64,000 nucleotides of DNA from Fimbriimonadia bacterium (GTDB taxonomy: Bacteria; Armatimonadota; Fimbriimonadia; Fimbriimonadales; JABRVX01), in the NCBI GenBank assembly GCA_039961735.1, contig JABRVX010000012.1, positions 1 to 64,000 of the forward strand. Direction: 5' to 3'. Numbering within the stretch: position 1 is the stretch's first letter; each line of letters begins with the position of its first letter. The position numbers were made by a program, and so were the translations under genes. This document shows, one piece after another, positions 59,723 through 64,000 of this stretch. The notes under the pieces were generated by a model. It was not told the DNA's origin. It saw only the letters and a list, made by a program, of their open reading frames with translations, and ran no database searches.

Positions 59723-60570
59723 TGAGCAGCAAGCTTTATCACCTAGTTCGGGAGGCACTCGCCGAAGACCTCGGGAATGGAGACGTCACGACAAGCGCAT
59801 GTGTCTCTGCGGGCACTGGGGGCAAAGGGCTGGTAAGTGCCCAGGCGGAGGGCGTTCTCAGTGGCCTGGATATCGTATCGCCTCTCGTATCGGTTGGTGC
59901 CTCGCTGTATGGCGAGTCATGCCATGTGCACCTCGAGCCGGGAGTGGTGGATGGCCTGAAGGTGGGTCCCGGACAGCCCATCCTCGGGTTGGAGGGAAGC
60001 TTGCGGGTCGTACTGTCCGTCGAGCGGACCCTACTCAACTTCCTGCAGCACCTCTCCGGTGTGGCCACCGAGACGGCACGCTACGTTCAGGCCATACAGA
60101 CTACGGGCGCAAGGATCGTGGACACGAGGAAAACCACGCCCGGACTTCGCGAATTGGAGAAGGCCGCGGTACGACATGGGGGCGGCGTGAACCACCGATT
60201 CGGACTTTATGACGGCGTGCTGATCAAGGACAACCATATCGCGGCTGTCGGAGGGATCACCGCGGCGATTCGGGCTGCCCGGCGAAGCGTCCACCACCTT
60301 TTGCGAGTCCAGGTGGAATGCGAGACGCTGGAGCAGGCAGAAGAAGCTGTCCGGTCGGGTGCCGACGCACTCCTACTCGATAACATGCCGACCGAAATCC
60401 TTCGCGAGGCCGTGGGAAGGTACAAGGGGAAGGTGCTTCTCGAGGCGTCCGGCGGGATCACACTCGCCAACGTGCGCGAGGTGGCAGAGACCGGCGTAGA
60501 TATCATCTCCGTCGGTGCCATCACGCATTCCGCGCCTGTATTGCCAATGCACTTGGAGATCGTGCAGTAG
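59722..60570 (+). CDS. nadC: Nicotinate-nucleotide pyrophosphorylase (quinolinate phosphoribosyltransferase)
   Basis: 282 residues. The N-terminal DLGNGDVTTSA, then ERTLLNFLQHLSGVAT, VDTRKTTPGLRELEKAAVRHGGG and LYDGVLIKDNH are the phosphoribosyl/quinolinate-binding segments of NadC. The barrel ends with LLEASGGITLANV and DIISVGAITHS. It converts quinolinate and PRPP to nicotinate mononucleotide in de novo NAD synthesis. TGATG couples it to polA. Confidence 0.97.
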   Translation: MSSKLYHLVREALAEDLGNGDVTTSACVSAGTGGKGLVSAQAEGVLSGLDIVSPLVSVGASLYGESCHVHLEPGVVDGLKVGPGQPILGLEGSLRVVLSVERTLLNFLQHLSGVATETARYVQAIQTTGARIVDTRKTTPGLRELEKAAVRHGGGVNHRFGLYDGVLIKDNHIAAVGGITAAIRAARRSVHHLLRVQVECETLEQAEEAVRSGADALLLDNMPTEILREAVGRYKGKVLLEASGGITLANVREVAETGVDIISVGAITHSAPVLPMHLEIVQ

Positions 60571-60603
60571 CGACCGCCAATCCGGTACCCTGCCCAACAC
60601 GCT

Positions 60604-62049
60604 ATGCCATACGACGATTACCAACACTTTCTGCGGCGCTTGGAGCAAGAGGGGGAGCTGAAGCGCACGTCCTATCCGCTCGACCCCTACCTCGAGATCA
60701 CCGAGGTTGCCGATAGGCTAGTCAAGTCCGGCGGCCCTGCCCTGCTCGTGGAACGCCCCAAAGGGCACGACATTCCGCTCGCAATCAACACGATGGCGAG
60801 CGAGAAGCGAATGGCGCTGGCATTAGGTGTGTCCGATGTGCAAGCGATGGCCGACGAGCTGCGCGAGTTGCTCCGGCCGGAACCGCCTCAGGGCATAGTC
60901 GATAAGCTCAAGATGCTGCCACGCCTCGGCATGCTCGCATCGCTGACACCTAAGACGGTGAAAGACGGCATCTGTCAGGAAGTAGTGCTGTCCGGGAACG
61001 AGAGCGACCTCGGGTCGCTGCCGATCATGACATGTTGGCCCCAGGACGGGGGACCGTACATCACACTGCCTCTCGTCTTCACGCATGACCCTAGCAGCGG
61101 CAAGAGAAACGTGGGGATGTATCGCATGCAGGTGTTCGACCGTAACACCTGTGGCATGCATTGGCAGATTCACAAGGTGGGAGCCGCTCATCACCAGGAC
61201 GCTCAGCGTGCAGGTAGGCGAATCGAGGTGGCGGTGGCTCTGGGTGGCGATCCGGCCTGCATCTTCTCCGCCATATCCCCCCTACCACCTGCGATTGACG
61301 AGATGCTGTTTGCGGGGTTCCTGCGGAAGAAGGCAGTGGATCTCGTTCGTTGCAGGACCGTGGACGTGTCAGTGCCGGCAAACTCCGAGATTGTGCTCGA
61401 GGGCTACGTGGACCCCGAGGAGCGGCGGATGGAGGGACCATTCGGCGACCACACGGGGTACTACAGCTTGGCGGAGGAGTACCCTGTCTTCCACCTCACC
61501 TGCATCACACGCAGACAGAACCCGGTGTACCCATCCACGATCGTGGGGGTCCCGCCCATGGAGGACGGGTGGATGGGAAAGGCGGTGGAACGTATCTTCT
61601 TGCCTCTCGTGCAGATTACTCTGCCCGAGATCGTAGACATGCACCTGCCGGTCCAAGGCTGCTTCCATAACTTCGCTTTCGTTTCCATTCGCAAACGGTA
61701 TCCCGGCCACGCGTTCAAGGTGATGCACGCACTGTGGGGCTTGGGCCAGCTCATGTTCACTAAGTTCGTGTTCGTGTTCGAGCACGATGTAAACGTGCAC
61801 GACATCGACGAGGTGATCTGGCGCATCGGAGCCAACTGCGATCCCGGAAGAGACTCTGCCATCGTCAAGGGGCCGCTCGACGTACTAGACCATGCCTCAC
61901 CCGAAGTGGGCCTCGGGGGCAAGATTGGGTTCGATTGCACGCACAAGTGGCCGGGAGAAGGACCGGTCCGCACATGGCCCGACGAGATTCGAATGTTGGA
62001 TTCCGTCCGTGCCCGCGTAGAATCGGTTTGGAGCGAGCTGGGACTGTGA
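60604..62049 (+). CDS. UbiD-family decarboxylase
   Basis: 481 residues, usual length for UbiD. It shows the three-domain layout with the N-terminal YQHFLRRLEQEGELKR, the prenyl-FMN/metal region around NVGMYRMQVFDRNTCGMHWQ, and EGPFGDHTGYY with the catalytic Glu/Asp neighbourhood. Uses prenylated FMN; relatives act in ubiquinone or menaquinone (futalosine) routes, and others on aromatic acids. No UbiX gene is nearby, so the substrate is open. It lies 33 bases after nadC on the same strand. Confidence 0.92.
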   Translation: MPYDDYQHFLRRLEQEGELKRTSYPLDPYLEITEVADRLVKSGGPALLVERPKGHDIPLAINTMASEKRMALALGVSDVQAMADELRELLRPEPPQGIVDKLKMLPRLGMLASLTPKTVKDGICQEVVLSGNESDLGSLPIMTCWPQDGGPYITLPLVFTHDPSSGKRNVGMYRMQVFDRNTCGMHWQIHKVGAAHHQDAQRAGRRIEVAVALGGDPACIFSAISPLPPAIDEMLFAGFLRKKAVDLVRCRTVDVSVPANSEIVLEGYVDPEERRMEGPFGDHTGYYSLAEEYPVFHLTCITRRQNPVYPSTIVGVPPMEDGWMGKAVERIFLPLVQITLPEIVDMHLPVQGCFHNFAFVSIRKRYPGHAFKVMHALWGLGQLMFTKFVFVFEHDVNVHDIDEVIWRIGANCDPGRDSAIVKGPLDVLDHASPEVGLGGKIGFDCTHKWPGEGPVRTWPDEIRMLDSVRARVESVWSELGL

Positions 62050-62112
62050 ACATAGGCCCGACAGTTTCGTCTAGTCAGTCCGATAGTTCGTACACTCTCT
62101 GGAGGTGAATTG

Positions 62113-62847
62113 ATGAAGCCAGTGATGCGGCTCGTTGCTCTGATCGCTGCGGCTGTGCTGGTGTCGGTCGTGTTCGCACAGAACCCCGGAGCTCGGCAGG
62201 GTCGTGGCCAATTCGGCGGCGGTCAGATCGGGGCAGGCCAGTTCGGCGGGGCCATGCAGCTGTTGAGCATGCTCCGAATGCCCGATGTTCAGGCGGAACT
62301 GAAGCTGACCGAAGCCCAAAAGACCAAACTAGAGGCACTCAACGTTCGGCCGCAGGCCGGACAGGGGCCGCCAACGCAAGAGGAGCGGCAGGCCCGCGCA
62401 GCTCAAGTAGAGAAGGAAATCCAGACTATTCTGGACAAGGCACAGTACGAGCGACTGAAGCAGCTCTCGCTTCAGCTCCGCGGACCGGACGCTTTGGCAA
62501 GCGACCCCGAGTTGCAGAAGGCACTGGGGCTGACTGAGGACCAGATCAAGAAGATTTCGGATACGGTGGCCCAGGTTCGGCAGTCGCACATGCAACAGTT
62601 TCGAGGCGGAGCGGGCGGCGAGCAGCCGGACCGAGAGCAGATGATGGCCCGCATGCAGGAGATGCGCAAGGAGATGGCCACCAAGGTAGAGGCGCTGCTG
62701 ACTGCTGAGCAAAAGGCCAAGTACCAGGCACTGAAGGGCAAGGCGTTCACGTTCACCAACCCGTGGGGTGGCTTTGGCGGTCGCCAGCGCGGTGGTCCCG
62801 GTGGCCAACCCGGTGGACCTCCTGGACGCGGTGACGGCGGCTTCTGA
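62113..62847 (+). CDS. Spy/CpxP-like secreted protein with Gly-rich tail
   Basis: 244 residues from ATG 62113, with GGAGGTGA 4 bases upstream (the TTG at 62110 is less likely). Signal peptide (LVALIAAAVLVSVVFA), a Gly/Gln-rich linker, then two LTxxQ-type helical modules (LKLTEAQKTKLEAL and LGLTEDQIKKISD), as in Spy/CpxP chaperones, and LLTAEQKAKYQAL. The C terminus is Gly/Pro/Arg-rich. It probably binds unfolded proteins or metals in the periplasm. Confidence 0.82.
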   Translation: MKPVMRLVALIAAAVLVSVVFAQNPGARQGRGQFGGGQIGAGQFGGAMQLLSMLRMPDVQAELKLTEAQKTKLEALNVRPQAGQGPPTQEERQARAAQVEKEIQTILDKAQYERLKQLSLQLRGPDALASDPELQKALGLTEDQIKKISDTVAQVRQSHMQQFRGGAGGEQPDREQMMARMQEMRKEMATKVEALLTAEQKAKYQALKGKAFTFTNPWGGFGGRQRGGPGGQPGGPPGRGDGGF

Positions 62848-62874
62848 GTTCGACTGACAGCAACTCGATGACCT

Positions 62875-62902
62875 CGGCGGGTGGGGTGTATCCCACCCGC
62901 CG
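62875..62902. terminator. Terminator between convergent genes
   Basis: CGGCGGGTGGG / CCCACCCGCCG, an 11-bp stem with a 6-base loop, followed by TTCTCTTTT on the plus strand. Confidence 0.8.
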
Positions 62903-62914
62903 TTCTCTTTTCTA

Positions 62915-64000
62915 CTACTTCACTTGGGAGGTTTCGGCAATCGGTGCCCTGTCCAGATCGAAGAGCCACACGACTAACGCCGCAACGTACAGGCAGATCC
63001 AGGGAACCATCGGCGCGTAGTAGCGGCCGGATGCGTAGAACACGCACGTGAAGGCCGTGAAGAGGGCGATGAACACCACGCCGAACCAGGGGAAGACCGT
63101 TGGCTGCCATCCCGCCTGTCGCGCGGCACGCGGCAGGACGACGAGAGATCCCAGGAATGCCCCGAATAGCACCAGCCATGTCAGGTGTGCCACTCGCCGC
63201 GCCCACTTCTGAGCCTGAGCCCAGCCGTCACCCTGTCTGGCAAACTGGTCCATAGAGTGAAAGGCGCCCCCACCATCTGCCCGATACATCAGCCATGCCT
63301 TCTTGACGAACAGCAGGGCCGTGGCGACCGGATTCTCTACGATGTACCGGATAGCAGCATCACGGCATGCACGATCTATGCTCGGCTCGTTCAGCGTCTC
63401 ATGGGTGGTGCCCAGGAGCGCCGGGCCGTCCGGGTTCCACAGATACTTGTCAAAGCTGGTGGCGCAGGGGGTCCGGTATGGCTCGGGGACCATCTGGAAG
63501 GTGGCATAGTCGCGCTGGAAGACACCACTTGCCACGGGATTGTTCCCTATCACCAGGTTGAAACCGCCGCTCGTGGAGAGAGGCACGAATGCCCCGAAAG
63601 TGCGGTAGTTCCTTGCGGTCCATGGTGCTACTACTAGAGCCACCAGTACGCATAGCACGCAGAACTCGCGGAATCGTGCGCCCCAGCTCGGCAGACGCTT
63701 GTCTCGGAGTAGCCCGGCGAACAGAACCACGAACGGCAACATCATGCCGACCGGTCGAACCGATACAGCACATCCGAATAAGAGTCCTGCAGTCACTACC
63801 TTCCACCACCGTGTCGGCTCATGCAGGATACATAGGGTGCCTCCCAGAGCCAAGGCTACGAATAGCGGCTCCGACGCAAGCTGGGCAGACCAGAAGACGC
63901 CATCGGGCAGGAGCGCGTATCCGGCTGTCGCGAGCCGACCGACGGCCTCGCTACGGAAGACGACTCGACCTAGGCGGTACACCAGGAGCAGTGTAACTAA
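62915..64000 (-). CDS. Membrane glycosyltransferase, ArnT/PMT (GT39-like), 5' end beyond window
   Basis: At least 355 residues are visible; the frame stays open to the window edge, so the N terminus, where the catalytic loop lies, is missing. About eight membrane helices are evident. ALLPDGVFWSAQLASEPLF and SVRPVGMMLPFVVLFAGLL resemble the middle helices of lipid-linked sugar transferases, and APWTARNYRTFGAFVPLSTSGGFNLVIGNNP is typical of this family's second periplasmic loop. It probably transfers sugars from polyprenyl phosphates to lipids or proteins outside the membrane. Confidence 0.83.
   Translation of the reverse strand, partial: LVTLLLVYRLGRVVFRSEAVGRLATAGYALLPDGVFWSAQLASEPLFVALALGGTLCILHEPTRWWKVVTAGLLFGCAVSVRPVGMMLPFVVLFAGLLRDKRLPSWGARFREFCVLCVLVALVVAPWTARNYRTFGAFVPLSTSGGFNLVIGNNPVASGVFQRDYATFQMVPEPYRTPCATSFDKYLWNPDGPALLGTTHETLNEPSIDRACRDAAIRYIVENPVATALLFVKKAWLMYRADGGGAFHSMDQFARQGDGWAQAQKWARRVAHLTWLVLFGAFLGSLVVLPRAARQAGWQPTVFPWFGVVFIALFTAFTCVFYASGRYYAPMVPWICLYVAALVVWLFDLDRAPIAETSQVK

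Noticed and set aside
1-64000. CRISPR arrays, rRNA genes, insertion-sequence transposases
   Set aside because: No regular spacer-repeat array, rRNA segment or transposase was found on either strand; the mobility genes present are integrase/recombinase types.

Overview
The window reads as a chromosomal segment of a GC-rich, flagellated, probably diderm bacterium that carries a large accreted mobile region in a tRNA gene. Secreted proteins ending in dockerin-type calcium-binding repeats, the ruvX-mltG-yqeG-topA block, and fliD/fliS plus polA-nadC-ubiD are compatible with Armatimonadota (Fimbriimonadia-like). That placement is an inference from family resemblance; there is no rRNA gene here to prove it.

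Layout. (1) 1-10,847, chromosome: a secreted gluzincin-like protein, a secreted M28 peptidase with a dockerin module, a dihaem cytochrome c peroxidase (minus strand), an amidohydrolase, then ruvX, mltG, a YqeG-type HAD phosphatase and topA. (2) 10,848-10,923: tRNA-Ala(CGC), whose 3' half is an attachment site. (3) 10,879-19,626, element A: a minus-strand heavy-metal efflux operon (Cys-rich secreted protein, czcC, czcB, czcA, Zn/Cd/Pb P-type ATPase) between two identical 52-bp att repeats, with no recombinase of its own. (4) 19,575-49,749, element B: a tyrosine integrase at the left end, excisionase, a mobilisation-like operon (coupling ATPase, GNAT-like protein, replication-relaxation protein) facing a divergent XRE regulator, small membrane proteins and a membrane-anchored trypsin-like protease, ArdC antirestriction, a MerR/thioredoxin-like metal pair, a second internal module (large serine recombinase plus replication genes in one overlapping operon), an XRE/ImmA-controlled cluster of unknown proteins, and a large type I restriction island. 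That island carries DUF3800, a nuclease/DUF5655 protein, a membrane/TIR-like pair, HsdS, a KAP NTPase and HsdR. (5) 49,752-64,000, chromosome again: a decayed VOC gene touching the att site, a very large secreted lectin/propeller/dockerin protein, fliD-fliS-fliT-like, tRNA-Leu(CAA), polA, nadC, ubiD, a Spy/CpxP-like protein and a truncated membrane glycosyltransferase.

How it fits together. Three att copies (DR1, DR2, DR3) with matching GGTTCCTA arm-type sites show two elements stacked in one tRNA gene. DR1 and DR2 carry one version of the T arm. DR3, the outermost copy, carries another with two compensatory base-pair changes, so the incoming element rewrote the 3' half of the host tRNA without breaking its fold. 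Element A looks like a cis-mobilisable cargo that depends on the integrase of element B. Element B combines self-protection in transfer (ArdC) with a layered defence island.

The best candidates for undescribed biology are the XRE/ImmA-linked cluster at 35,248-38,196, where two promoters share an operator-like site, and the TIR-like/transmembrane/nuclease genes placed between hsdM and hsdS. hsdM carries a frameshift near its 3' end, so the restriction system may be altered.
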